Shown: piece after piece, positions 1 to 9,516 of the stretch
Layout of the letters: the number at the start of each line of letters is the position of its first letter
Numbering within the stretch: the first letter of the stretch is position 1
Origin: CBDCFL01 sp965216135
GTDB lineage: Bacteria; Pseudomonadota; Alphaproteobacteria; Rhodobacterales; Rhodobacteraceae
Reading direction: 5' to 3'
Assembly (NCBI GenBank): GCA_965216135.1
Contig: CBDCFL010000014.1
Coordinates: 29,192 to 93,191 of the forward strand
Length of the DNA: 64,000 nucleotides
The notes under the pieces: model-generated
What the model was told of the DNA's origin: nothing
The model's input: the letters and a program-made list of their open reading frames with translations, nothing else
Databases searched by the model: none
Made by a program: the position numbers and the translations under genes

Positions 1-159
1 ATCCTTGGCCCCGCCAAACAAGGCGACAAGACCTGGCTTGATGCCGATTACAACGTCATGGCGTTTGCCCCGCCGCGCGTCGCCGTCAAAGCTGACAGCG
101 GGCCGACACATATCCGGCTGGACCGCGCGGTTGAATTCCTGCTTGGAGACCGGCTGTGA
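1..159 (+). CDS. C-terminal end of a YcjX-like (DUF463) P-loop protein, cut by window edge
   Basis: Frame 1 is open from the first base and stops at 157-159, giving 52 residues ending HIRLDRAVEFLLGDRL. The stop overlaps the GTG start of the next gene. YcjX (DUF463) is a putative GTPase-like protein normally encoded just upstream of ycjF, and a ycjF homologue follows two genes later. The YcjX call is inferred from this position and the C-terminal motif; the P-loop lies outside the window. Confidence 0.55.
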   Translation: MLGPAKQGDKTWLDADYNVMAFAPPRVAVKADSGPTHIRLDRAVEFLLGDRL

Positions 160-605
160 GCGTCGCAATCGAAAAGGCGCAAACCGCGGACGCAGACGCC
201 GTCGCCACGATCCTTTCAGACTGGATCGACGAGACCACCTGGATGCCGCGCATCCACACCCGCCAAGAGGAAGTGTCATTCGGCAATTTGCTGATTGACG
301 AGGCCGATGTGACGGTGGCGCGGCACGACGCACAGGTTATCGGATTTCTGGCCCGGCGCGGTGGCGTGATCGAGGCGCTCTATGTCGCGGCCAGTGCGCG
401 GCACCGGGGCATCGGCAAATCGCTGCTCGACCAGGCGAAATCGGCTGCCGACGGCCTGGGACTCTGGACCTTTCAGGCCAACGTGCGCGCCCGCGCATTT
501 TACGCACGAGAAGGCTTTCGCGAGGTTGAGACCACCGATGGCGCAGCCAATGACGAAAAACTGCCGGATGTGCGGCTGATCTGGGTTAAGGAGATCGTAT
601 CATGA
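156..605 (+). CDS. GNAT family N-acetyltransferase
   Basis: 149 residues. The GNAT acetyl-CoA motif appears as the segment ARHRGIGKSLLDQAK (about residues 80-94), followed by the late strand-helix with ARAFYAREGFREVE (about 112-125). The start is GTG, overlapping the previous stop; the stop overlaps the next ATG as ATGA, so the three genes are probably one translationally coupled operon. GNAT enzymes move an acetyl group from acetyl-CoA to an amine; the substrate cannot be read from sequence. It has no signal peptide and should be cytoplasmic. Confidence 0.85.
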   Translation: MSVAIEKAQTADADAVATILSDWIDETTWMPRIHTRQEEVSFGNLLIDEADVTVARHDAQVIGFLARRGGVIEALYVAASARHRGIGKSLLDQAKSAADGLGLWTFQANVRARAFYAREGFREVETTDGAANDEKLPDVRLIWVKEIVS

Positions 606-1609
606 CCAAACGCGGCGACCCGGTCATCATAGAGCTGGACGCAAGTGAGGCGTTCGCCGATCCGGCGGAGGCGCCGCCGGTACCTGATGAGGCCCGCCCC
701 GAGGGGCGCGCGATGCGACACGTGATCGCGCTTGGCAATCGGCGATCATCCCGCCTGTCGCGCTGGTTCTGGCGGTTGAGCGGGGCTTTCATCGCGTATC
801 TCGTCTCGGTCTGGGTCTGGGACAGGATCACCGCACTGATCTTGGCCAATACGCTACTTGGCTGGGTGGCGGTTGCGCTTGGGGCGGCGCTGGCGATCGT
901 GACGCTTGCCATCGCGATCCGCGAGGCAGCGGCATTTGCGCGTCTTAAGCGGCTGGACAGGCTGCAGAACCTAGCCGCGACAGCACTTGCCGATCAGAAC
1001 CTGGCCGGGGCGCAGCAGGTCGTCGGTGAATTGCAGCGCCTTTATGCGAACCGAAGCGATCTGAAATGGGGACGCGCGCGCCTTGGCGAGCAAGCGCGCG
1101 ATGTTTTCGACGCCGACCGGCACTTGGAAATTGCCGAGGCTGAACTGATCGTACCGCTCGATCAGGCCGCAGTGCAAAGGATTGAGGTAGCATCGCGTCT
1201 GGTTGCAGCGGCCACCGCACTGATCCCGCTGGCGCTGGCCGATGTTGCGGTCGCCCTGGCCGCTAATCTGCGGATGATCCGCGCCATTGCCGAAATTTAC
1301 GGCGGCCAGAGCGGCACGCTGGGCAATTGGCGGCTGGCGCGCAACGTCATGGCGCATCTGGTAGCCACCGGTGCGGTGGCCATCGGTGACGATCTGATCA
1401 GCTCGGTTGCCGGTGGTGGGGTGCTGTCGAAACTGTCGCGCCGCTTTGGCGAAGGCGTGATCAACGGCGCGCTGACCGCGCGCGTCGGCATTGCCGCGAT
1501 TGAGGTGTGCCGGCCCCTGCCCTATGTGGCGGCGAAAAAGCCTTCGGTGCGGGGCATTATGGGCCGCGCCATGGTGGGCCTGTTTGGCAAGAGCGGTCAG
1601 ACCTCGTAA
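602..1609 (+). CDS. ycjF: YcjF/TIGR01620 family membrane protein (UPF0283)
   Basis: 335 residues, the usual family size. An N-terminal polar region of about 55 residues is followed by two membrane segments (about 57-75 and 80-105), then a long C-terminal domain rich in Ala and Arg helices, as in the YcjF/DUF697-type proteins. It starts by a 4 bp ATGA overlap with the GNAT gene. In enterobacteria ycjX-ycjF form an operon of the stress/envelope regulon; the biochemical role is not established. The 133 bp gap to ileS holds a short hairpin (ATGGGC-TCA-GCCCAT, 1639-1653) without a T run. Confidence 0.8.
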   Translation: MTKRGDPVIIELDASEAFADPAEAPPVPDEARPEGRAMRHVIALGNRRSSRLSRWFWRLSGAFIAYLVSVWVWDRITALILANTLLGWVAVALGAALAIVTLAIAIREAAAFARLKRLDRLQNLAATALADQNLAGAQQVVGELQRLYANRSDLKWGRARLGEQARDVFDADRHLEIAEAELIVPLDQAAVQRIEVASRLVAAATALIPLALADVAVALAANLRMIRAIAEIYGGQSGTLGNWRLARNVMAHLVATGAVAIGDDLISSVAGGGVLSKLSRRFGEGVINGALTARVGIAAIEVCRPLPYVAAKKPSVRGIMGRAMVGLFGKSGQTS

Positions 1610-1742
1610 CCACCGCAATTGCCGCGCCAGCTGTTTGCATGGGCTCAGCCCATCGGCCCAGGAGCGCCGCAAAGCTGACGCATGGACCCTGCCGCGGTCT
1701 TGACCTAAAGACGTCTGCAACACTTTCCAAGGACATGGCACG

Positions 1743-4661
1743 ATGCCCGCCGAAACGCCTGATTACAAAGACATGCTGAACCTGCCGAGAACCGATTTTC
1801 CGATGCGCGCGGGGTTGCCCAAACGCGAGCCGGACTGGCTGGAACGCTGGGCGAACATTGGCGTTTATGACCGCCTGCGCGAAAAGACCGGGCGGCAGCC
1901 GTTTACGCTGCATGACGGTCCGCCCTATGCCAACGGGCATCTGCATATCGGCCATGCGCTGAACAAAATCCTGAAGGATTTCGTGGTTCGGTCGCAGCAG
2001 ATGATGGGCCGCGATGCGCGCTATATTCCGGGCTGGGATTGCCACGGCCTGCCGATCGAATGGAAGATCGAGGAACAGTATCGCGCTAAGGGTCAGGACA
2101 AAGATGCCGTGCCGGTTGTCGATTTTCGCCAGGAATGCCGGCGTTTCGCCGAGGGCTGGATCGATATCCAGCGCGACGAGTTCAAACGTCTGGGGGTGAC
2201 CGGCAACTGGGACGATCCCTACCTGACCATGGATTTCCACGCCGAGCGGGTGATTGCCGAGGAGTTTATGAAATTCCTGATGAACGGCACGCTTTATCAG
2301 GGCTCAAAACCGGTGATGTGGAGCCCGGTGGAAAAGACCGCGCTGGCCGAGGCCGAGGTGGAATATCACGACCATAAGAGCCATACGATCTGGGTGCGGT
2401 TTGGGGTCGTGGCGCTGGGTGATGCCGCGTCGCAAATGAGTATTTTCGCCAGGAAAAAACTATCGGTGATGATCTGGACCACTACCCCCTGGACCATTCC
2501 GCAGAACCGCGCGGTCTGTTTTGGGCCGGATATATCCTATGGACTTTATGAGGTGATCGGGCGGCCCGAGGAATGCTGGGCGACCATCGGCGAGACCATG
2601 ATCCTTGCTGATGCTTTAGCGGAAAGCGTGTTTTCGCAGGCCCGCCTCGATACGTCTATGGTGCGCCGTCTGCGCGATGTGTCGGGCGGTGAGCTGGCGG
2701 CTTTGACGCTGGCCCATCCCTTGCGCGGGGCCGACGGGGCGGGCGAGTGGGACTTCGATGTGCCGTTGCTGCCCGGCGATCATGTCACTGAGGATGCCGG
2801 CACCGGCTTTGTGCACACCGCGCCAAGCCACGGCGATGATGACTATCAAATTGCTTTGAAACATGGTCTGCCCATGACCCATAACGTGCTGGAGGATGGC
2901 TCATACCGCGAAGATTTGCCCCTGTTCGGCGGGGCGAAAATCCTGAAACCGAACGGCAAAGAGGGCGACGCCAACAGCCGAGTGATCGACAAGCTGGTCG
3001 AGGTTGGCGCGCTGTTGGCGCGGGGACGACTGACGCATTCCTATCCGCATTCCTGGCGCTCCAAAGCGCCGGTGATCTATCGCAACACGCCGCAATGGTT
3101 TGCCGCCATCGACGCGCCCGTGGGCGACGGTCAGGATGAATACGGCACCACGATCCGCGAACGGGCGCTGCGGTCTATCGACGAGTTGGTAACATGGACC
3201 CCGAAAACCGGGCGCAACCGGCTTTACTCGATGATCGAGGCGCGGCCCGATTGGGTGCTGTCGCGCCAGCGTGCCTGGGGCGTGCCGCTGACCTGTTTCG
3301 TTATGGTGGGTGCGAAACCCGACGATCCGGAGTTTTTGTTGCGAAATGAAGCGGTTAATGCCCGTGTGGTCGAGGCGTTCGAGGCCGAAGGTGCGGATTG
3401 CTGGTATGAGGGCGGGGCGAAAAAGCGGTTTCTGGACGGCATCGTCAACCCGGACGAGTATAGCCAAGTCTTCGATATTCTCGATGTCTGGTTTGACAGC
3501 GGCACCACGCATGCCTTCGTGCTGCGCGATCGCCGGGATGGGAGCGCGGACGGACTTGCGGATTTGTATCTGGAAGGCACCGACCAGCATCGCGGCTGGT
3601 TTCATTCCTCGATGCTGCAGGCCTGCGGCACCATCGGACGCGCGCCCTATCGCGGAGTGATGACCTGCGGCTTCACGCTGGACGCCAAGGGCAACAAGAT
3701 GTCCAAGTCCCTGGGCAATATCATCGCGCCTGAAACGGTCATCAGGCAATATGGCGCCGATATTCTGCGCCTTTGGGTGGCGCAGGTGGATTATTCGGCC
3801 GATCAGCGGATCGGCGATGAGATCCTGAAAGGGGTGGCCGACAGCTATCGCCGCCTGCGCAATACCATGCGGTTTTTGCTGGGTTCGCTGGCGGTATTCT
3901 CTGAGGCGGATCGCGTCGAGGCGGCGGATATGCCCGAGCTGGAGCGCTGGGTGCTGCACCGGCTGGCGGAACTCGACCACAAAGTGCGCAAGGGCTATGA
4001 GGCTTATGACTTTCAGGGTGTTTTCAAAGAGTTGTTCACCTTTGCTACGGTTGATCTGTCATCCTTTTATTTCGACGTCCGCAAGGATGTTTTGTATTGT
4101 GACGGTGACACGGCCGAGCGGCGGGCGGCGCGCACGGTCTTGGACATCCTGTATCACCGCCTGACCACCTGGCTGGCGCCGATCCTGGTTTTCACCATGG
4201 AGGAGGTCTGGCTGGAGCGATTTCCTGGCGACGACAGCTCGGTGCATCTGGGCGATATGCCCGCCACACCGGCCGACTGGCTGGACGAACCGCTGGCGGC
4301 CAAATGGGCCGACATCCGCCGCGTGCGCCGGGTGGTGACGGCGGCGCTGGAAGTGCAACGCCAGGACAAAGTGATCGGTGCATCGCTGGAAGCCGGTCCG
4401 GTGGTGCATATCGAGGATGCGGATATGCTGGCGGCAGCGCGATCGCTGCCGTTTGCCGACATTTGCATCACATCCGCACTGACCCTGACCGGCGATCCCA
4501 GCCCAGCAGAGGCGTTCCGACTGCCCGAGGTTACCGGTATCGGCGTGGTCTTTGAAAAAGCCGACGGCGCGAAATGCCAGCGCTGCTGGAAGATCCTGCC
4601 GGATGTGGGGAGCCACGGACACGCAGGGACATGCGGGCGGTGTGATGGGGCTTTGGGCTAA
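1743..4661 (+). CDS. ileS: Isoleucyl-tRNA synthetase
   Basis: 972 residues, full length. It charges tRNA-Ile with isoleucine and removes mischarged valine through the inserted CP1 editing domain. Class I signatures are visible: PYANGHLHIGH near residues 61-71, the GWDCHGLPIEW segment near 100, and KMSKSLGN near 651-658. The C-terminus has the bacterial zinc-binding Cys set (CQRC near 945 and CGRC near 964). The start ATG follows AAGGACATGGCACG and the protein begins at the usual family position. There is no T-box leader, as expected for this phylum. It is intact, in contrast to many neighbours. Confidence 0.98.
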   Translation: MPAETPDYKDMLNLPRTDFPMRAGLPKREPDWLERWANIGVYDRLREKTGRQPFTLHDGPPYANGHLHIGHALNKILKDFVVRSQQMMGRDARYIPGWDCHGLPIEWKIEEQYRAKGQDKDAVPVVDFRQECRRFAEGWIDIQRDEFKRLGVTGNWDDPYLTMDFHAERVIAEEFMKFLMNGTLYQGSKPVMWSPVEKTALAEAEVEYHDHKSHTIWVRFGVVALGDAASQMSIFARKKLSVMIWTTTPWTIPQNRAVCFGPDISYGLYEVIGRPEECWATIGETMILADALAESVFSQARLDTSMVRRLRDVSGGELAALTLAHPLRGADGAGEWDFDVPLLPGDHVTEDAGTGFVHTAPSHGDDDYQIALKHGLPMTHNVLEDGSYREDLPLFGGAKILKPNGKEGDANSRVIDKLVEVGALLARGRLTHSYPHSWRSKAPVIYRNTPQWFAAIDAPVGDGQDEYGTTIRERALRSIDELVTWTPKTGRNRLYSMIEARPDWVLSRQRAWGVPLTCFVMVGAKPDDPEFLLRNEAVNARVVEAFEAEGADCWYEGGAKKRFLDGIVNPDEYSQVFDILDVWFDSGTTHAFVLRDRRDGSADGLADLYLEGTDQHRGWFHSSMLQACGTIGRAPYRGVMTCGFTLDAKGNKMSKSLGNIIAPETVIRQYGADILRLWVAQVDYSADQRIGDEILKGVADSYRRLRNTMRFLLGSLAVFSEADRVEAADMPELERWVLHRLAELDHKVRKGYEAYDFQGVFKELFTFATVDLSSFYFDVRKDVLYCDGDTAERRAARTVLDILYHRLTTWLAPILVFTMEEVWLERFPGDDSSVHLGDMPATPADWLDEPLAAKWADIRRVRRVVTAALEVQRQDKVIGASLEAGPVVHIEDADMLAAARSLPFADICITSALTLTGDPSPAEAFRLPEVTGIGVVFEKADGAKCQRCWKILPDVGSHGHAGTCGRCDGALG

Positions 4662-4696
4662 TCTGGGTTTCGGATTGCTGGCGCAATCCGATCCGG

Positions 4697-4736
4697 GCGG
4701 GGGGCCAGGCCCCCGCACCCCCGGGGAGTATTTTTG
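4697..4736 (+). terminator. Hairpin plus T-run downstream of ileS
   Basis: A GC-rich stem (GCGGGGG paired with CCCCCGC around a short loop) is followed by CACCCCCGGGGAGTATTTTTG. This looks like a Rho-independent terminator for ileS. From memory, the CCCCGGAGTATTTTTG tail recurs behind many Rhodobacterales genes, so it may be a dispersed terminator-type repeat. Confidence 0.55.
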
Positions 4737-4872
4737 AACAATGTAGATGGTTTGCATGGGGCGCTGAAATCGGCTTCATTCTATTTTTATGGCGCGCACT
4801 AGAAAACCCACGTCTCTTCATGCTCCTTTTGCCCCGATGACCGATGACATCTCAACTTTGGTATAGACGCCC

Positions 4873-5340
4873 GTGCACAGCCTGACCATCGACACAGTTC
4901 GACCGGGCGGTTTACGCTGACCGAGGTTGGCGGCACGATTGTGGGCGCGGGCTGGCGTGGGGATTGTGATGATGCGACAGAGCTGTTGATGCACGCCGCG
5001 CACCAGGTTGAGGAATATTTCTCGGGCCAGCGGCAGGTCTTCGAGCTACCGCTTGGGCCCGATGTCTCTGCGGCTCAGGCGCGGTTTCTGGCGGCACTCG
5101 TGGCCATACCGTTCGGGCAAACCCGCACCTATGGCGAGATGGCCGCGGATCTGGGCATCTCTGCGCAGGCGGCGGGGCAGCTTTGCGGGGCCAATCCGAT
5201 TGCGATTATTGTCCCATGCCACCGGGTTCTTGGCGCCGACAGCCTGGGCGGGTTCTCTGGGCGGGTTCTCTGCGCCCGACGGAGTTGAAACCAAGGTTGC
5301 GCTTTTGCGTCACGAAGGGGCTGCGGGGTTGTTGATTTGA
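4873..5340 (+). pseudogene. ogt: Methylated-DNA-protein cysteine methyltransferase (Ogt), frameshifted twice
   Basis: Ogt removes O6-alkyl groups from guanine by irreversible transfer to its own cysteine. The active-site segment IIVPCHRVLGAD is present. The N-terminus MHSLTIDT (GTG at 4873) runs out of frame near 4898-4905, where GRFTLTEVGGTIVGAGW continues in another frame. At 5246-5271 a 13 bp unit (GGGCGGGTTCTCT) is tandemly duplicated; removing one copy restores the C-terminus GGFSAPDGVETKVALLRH up to the stop at 5338-5340. The longest single open frame (4941-5288) therefore ends in nonsense sequence. Two independent lesions argue for a real pseudogene. Confidence 0.85.
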
Positions 5341-5353
5341 GGCGTGAAGGTCC

Positions 5354-6190
5354 ATGACTTTCGGGGTATTTCTGGCGGTTCTCTTCGCGGCTCTTCTGCA
5401 TGCCGGCTGGAACGCTCTGATCAAGACCGGGACGGGCCAGATGACCGCATTGGTGGTCATGTCCGCCGCCCAAGGTCTGTTCGGGCTGGCGCTGGGGCTG
5501 ATGATTGGTTTGCCGCCGGCGCATGTTTGGCCCTGGCTCTTGGCCTCAGGCGTGCTGCACGCGGCATATAAATTGTTCCTTGCCTTTGCCTATGAGCGTG
5601 GCGACCTCAGCAGGGTTTACCCAATTGCCCGCGGCCTGGCCCCGTTGCTGGTGCTCGTGGCTGGTGCCTTTGTGTTGTCGGACCAGATTGCGATTGGCGA
5701 GGCGATCGGAGTGGTCGTACTGGGGTTCGGCATCCTGATGATGGCCCGCGGGGTATTTACCGGCGGCGAAAGCACAGGATTGCTGCCGTTCGCGGTTGGC
5801 TCGGCGTTTGCGACCGCGGGCTATTCACTGGTCGACGGGTTGGGCGTGCGCGCCTGGGGCCTGTCGGGCGCGTATGTGTCATGGATGTTCGCGCTGGATT
5901 TGGCCATATTCGTGCCAGCGGCGGTGATCTTGCGCGGCCCGGCGGTTTTTCAAGCCCGCGCACGCGATTGGACGCGCGGCGCGCTGGCCGGGCTGGCAAG
6001 CTACGGGGCATATGCAATCGCTGTCTGGGCAATGCTTTATGCGCCGATTGCGCTGGTTGCCGCGCTTCGAGAGACCTCGATCCTGTTCGCGGTATTGATC
6101 GGCTGGCTGATGTTTGGCGAGAGAATGGATCGGGGCAAAGCCGCTGCCGCGCTGCTGATCCTGTTTGGAGTTCTCTTAACCCGCCTGTAG
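5354..6190 (+). CDS. EamA/DMT superfamily transporter
   Basis: 278 residues with about ten hydrophobic segments arranged as two EamA repeats (roughly 1-135 and 145-278), typical of drug/metabolite exporters in the inner membrane. The second repeat ends with LFAVLIGWLMFGERMDRGKAAAALLILFGVLL, the usual EamA finish. The start lies 13 bp after the ogt stop, so the two probably shared a transcript. The substrate cannot be predicted. Confidence 0.88.
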   Translation: MTFGVFLAVLFAALLHAGWNALIKTGTGQMTALVVMSAAQGLFGLALGLMIGLPPAHVWPWLLASGVLHAAYKLFLAFAYERGDLSRVYPIARGLAPLLVLVAGAFVLSDQIAIGEAIGVVVLGFGILMMARGVFTGGESTGLLPFAVGSAFATAGYSLVDGLGVRAWGLSGAYVSWMFALDLAIFVPAAVILRGPAVFQARARDWTRGALAGLASYGAYAIAVWAMLYAPIALVAALRETSILFAVLIGWLMFGERMDRGKAAAALLILFGVLLTRL

Positions 6191-6547
6191 AGATCTCAGG
6201 CAGCGGGTCTCTCTGCGGCCATGCCTGGTTGTTCCAGACCAAACTGCGGCGCCAAGGAGTCCCTGAGCGCGGACTGCAAAAACGGAAATCGGGAATAAAG
6301 CTGATCCATTTCCCTGGCGTTCAGCGCATCGCCTTTGATCATGGCCCTACTGTCGTTTTGGCCATGCACCGTTCGGATGTAGGCGGGGCCGGACCCGTAG
6401 AGCAGACGTACTGGGTGGCGGCGAGTCAGTTTTTTGTGGGCCGTCATATACGGATTGCGCCGCGTCGAGCTTGCGGCGACCAAGGTCAGCCCCAGGTTGG
6501 TCATCGCCACGTCGCGGTTGAAAAATTGCGCGGTCCCGCGTTCTAAG

Positions 6548-7514
6548 AGTCCGTCCGGAGACTTTATGTAGGATTACAGAGTTTTCGGAGCATGAGTCGA
6601 ATGGACGCGAGCTTGATGAAGGCGAGCGCGTTGCGGTTGAGGTTCTCCCAGTCCTTGGCCAGTCGGCGGCAGCGGTTGAGCCAGGCGATGGTGCGTTCGA
6701 CCACCCAACGCCTGGGCTGGACGACGAAGCCCTTCACCCGATCGGATCGCTTGACGATCTCGGTCTCGAGATCGGGCAGGATGCCGGCCAGGGCGCGGTG
6801 AAAGACCGGCCCCTGATAGGCGCTGTCGGCGAACAATTTCCCGAGAAAGGGAAACAGACCGAACAAGGTCGCCAGCAGCGCGAGACCGCCGTCGCGATCC
6901 TGAACGTCGGCGGCGGTGACGATGCCGTGCAGCAGCAAGCCTTGCGTATCGACCAGAACATGCCGCTTCTTGCCCTTGATCAACTTGCCGGCATCGAAGC
7001 CGTGGCTGTCGATGCGAGCCCCCCTTTTTCAGCGCTTTTCACACTCTGACTGTCGATGATGCAGGCCGTGGGGCTGGCTTCGCGCGCGGCTTTCTCGCGG
7101 CACTTGAGGTAGAGCGCATGATGGATGCGATCCAGCGTGCCGTCCCAGTTCCACAGGCCGAGGTACTCATGCACGGTGCTTCTGGGCGGCAAATCCTTGG
7201 GCAGCGCGCGCCACTGGCAGCCGGTGCTCAGAATGTACACCACGCCGTTGATCACCTCGCGGATAGCGACGCGCCGTTTGCCGCCGCCGGGCTTGCCCGG
7301 CGGGATCAGCGGCTCGATATGCGCCCATTCCGCATCGGTCAGGTCGCTCGGATAACGCAGTTTGTCGCGGTTGTAGCGCGGGCGGTTGTCGGCAGTCCAC
7401 ATGGGGCACCTCAAGAGCAAATTCACCACCCCAGAGAATCACAGCTGATTCAGCTCTTCAAGAGGGCGCGCCGGATAACCGATTCATCCGACTCATAAAG
7501 TCCCCGGACGGACA
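6548..7514 (-). mobile_element. IS5-family (IS427-like) insertion sequence, 967 bp
   Basis: The ends are imperfect inverted repeats: AGTCCGTCCGGAGACTTTATG on the left and, read inward from the right, TGTCCGTCCGGGGACTTTATG. The flanks carry a direct CTAAG duplication at 6543-6547 and 7515-7519. It carries one transposase split over two frames and interrupts the rhamnosyltransferase gene. Confidence 0.92.
6564..7429 (-). CDS. IS5-family transposase in two overlapping frames
   Basis: The first frame (7429-6980, start near 7402 at MWTADNR) holds the DUF4096-type N-terminal domain and the DDE start (ACIIDSQSVKSAEKGG). The second frame (6983-6564) carries KKRHVLVDTQGLLL, the DSAYQG segment and the C-terminal RRWVVERTIAWLNRCRRL with the catalytic Glu. 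The frames meet at a run of A5 and G6 (GAAAAAGGGGGGCT), either a programmed frameshift, known in IS5 relatives, or a homopolymer indel. Confidence 0.85.
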
Positions 7515-8197
7515 CTAAGACCATCGTGGCACCCTGTGGGAATGATAAAAAGCAATAGCGTTCGGCGTTGGTCGACAAACGCAATGCAGAGATCGCCTCG
7601 GCGCGACACATCCCAACAAAGTTTGAGCTGACCGCGTCGTCATCGTCCAAAACAACCTGGGCGACGTTCGCAGAGTCTGAGGCGCGCCTGGCGACAAAGC
7701 GACGAAAGATCGCCCCAGCGCTGCCCGGTCCGCGAAACATAACATCTACCCGGTGCCGACCGAGAACGTCATAACACATGGCCGAAAGGCGGCGCTGAAA
7801 TGGTTTTGGCATCAGATCAGAGCTGAGAACCGCCAGCTTGAAGTCCTTGTCATCTTGGGAGCGCAATGAGGCCACGGCGATATGCTCGAAATAGTGAAGA
7901 CGCTGCTCGAGCCTGCTGTTTTCAAATAATTCTTCGGGTTTTTTTGCTGGCAGCTGATTGCCAGCCAGATTTTCCGAAAAAGGAAAATCGAGTTTGGAAT
8001 AATACCTGCATGTCACCAGCTCTTGTCGCCGAGCGCGGGCACCTCTTGTCGGGCCCTGCATTTCGTCACGGCGATCGTATGCGGTCAACTGGAATTAATA
8101 AAGTAGTAGGCTTATCCCTCTGATCCAGTCACGGATGTTGACGGGACATGTTGGGTTTGCGGTTGCCATCGGCAGGATGTTCGCCTAATGTTCTGTC

Positions 8198-9239
8198 ATG
8201 CCCAGCCGCTGGAAATACGACCGCCCGATGTCCCGCGCCGCCTTCGAGGCGCGCTTTCCCGATGAAGCCTCCTGCGCCCGGCACTCGGCCCGTTTGCATC
8301 TCGCCTAATGTTCTGCATGCCCAGCCCGCCCGATGTCCCGCGCGCCTTCGAGGCGCGCTTTCCCGATGAGCCTCCTGCGCCCGGCATCTCGCAGCCAAGC
8401 GCTGGCCCGACGGCTTCGTCTGCCCCGCCTGCGGCCATGACAGGGGCTGGGGACTGAAGCGTCGCCGGGCGAGCTGGGAATGTGCGGCCTGCGGGAAGGA
8501 GACTTCGGTGACCGCAGGCACGATCATGCACCGCAGCCACTTGCCCCTGAAGACCTGGTTCATGGCCGTTCACATCGTGACCAGCCACTCGAACGGTATC
8601 TCCGCCCTGCAACTCCAGGCCCAGCTCGGGCTCGGCAGTTACAAGAGTGCCTGGCTCCTGCTACACAAGCTGCGCCGTGCCATGGTCGATCCGGATCGCA
8701 GCCTGCTTGAGGACCTGGTCGAGATCGATGAGGCCACCCTACCGTTCCGCACCGTAAAAGACCCGACCGCAGGCGGGCAAGGTCGCAGCCCGCAAGGCAA
8801 GATGCGCATTGCCGGCGCGGTCGAGCTATCGCCCGAGGGCGAGCCACGTCGCATCCGGCTGGCGCCGATCGGGGATTTCTCCGCGCGCAGCCTTCATGCC
8901 TTCGTTGCCGGGACCTCGGCGCCGGGCGCGCGGGTAATCACCGATGGCTGGAGCGGTTATTGCGGCCTGCCCGACCACGACCACCAGCCCAAGGTCGTCG
9001 GTGCAACGCTCGCCCATCTCGTGCTGACGTGGATCCATCGTGTGTTCTCGAACCTGAAGCGCTGGGCGCTCGGAACCTTCCATGGCCTGCGCCGCGCCCA
9101 TCTGCGCCGCTATCTCGACGAGTTCGTGTTCCGCTGGAACCGCCGCCGCCACACCGCAACGGCCTTCGACACCCTGCTCGGCATCGGCACGCGCCTCCGA
9201 CCCGCCGACTACCGCGACATCGTCGGACAACGCGGCTGA
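8198..9239 (+). mobile_element. Decayed IS1595-like transposase with internal partial duplication
   Basis: The main frame (start of continuous similarity near 8395, ORF from 8508) has a zinc ribbon (CPACGH then CAACGK), the IS1595/ISXO2 segment IDEATLPFR, and TDGWSGY, WIHRVFSNLKRW and DEFVFRWNRR (DDE/N-type core). The true N-terminus begins at ATG 8198 (MPSRWKYDRP) but runs into a stop at about 8306. A second, damaged copy of the same N-terminal stretch (about 8304-8400) then precedes the zinc ribbon in a shifted frame. The element is therefore non-functional. Clear terminal repeats and a target duplication could not be found. Confidence 0.8.
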
Positions 9240-9516
9240 TCCCGGCAGGCCGGGCGCCAGCCACCGCCCGCCCTCCGATCCACCTCAATCAGGGCCGAGT
9301 GCCGGCCCTCCAGCCTGCCTGACAGCACTCGAAACCAACTTCCCCAAGCCCAAAAGCTCCCGCACATCGCCCGGCACGGTCCAGGAACCGTGCCTGGAAC
9401 GTAGAAGGCCGATCAACATCTGGTGTGACCGGAAGCAAAGGGAGAAGCCCTATAAAGTATTAACCAAGGGACCAGCCAGATTGCAACGAAGCTGTGGCTT
9501 CGCATCTGACGCGGCT
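9240..9516. other. Gap without a recognisable gene
   Basis: 277 bp between the IS1595 relic and the end of pcs. I see no convincing open frame, tRNA or terminator. It contains GC-rich short palindromes (for example GGCACGGTCC-AGGAACCGTGCC near 9373-9395) and is probably the tail of the degraded element. Confidence 0.5.

Larger units (their letters stand above)
6196..8088 (-). pseudogene. Putative rhamnosyltransferase, split by an IS5-family element
   Basis: Two minus-strand pieces belong to one gene. The N-terminal part (8088 to 7515, perhaps starting at the ATG at 8061) holds LRSQDDKDFKLAVLSSDLMP and a DDDD motif; the C-terminal part (6542 to 6196) holds SSTRRNPYMTAHKKL and YIRTVHGQNDS. Both match the putative rhamnosyl transferase family (Rhamno_transf), which acts on surface glycans. 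Removing 6548-7514 plus one copy of the CTAAG duplication joins them in frame (MVL-ERGTAQFFNRDVAMTNLG). Apart from the insertion the frame is intact, so the disruption looks recent. Confidence 0.85.

Noticed and set aside
1639..1653. Short hairpin before ileS as a riboswitch or T-box
   Set aside because: Only 6 bp of stem, no specifier loop or antiterminator, and T-box control is not expected in this group.
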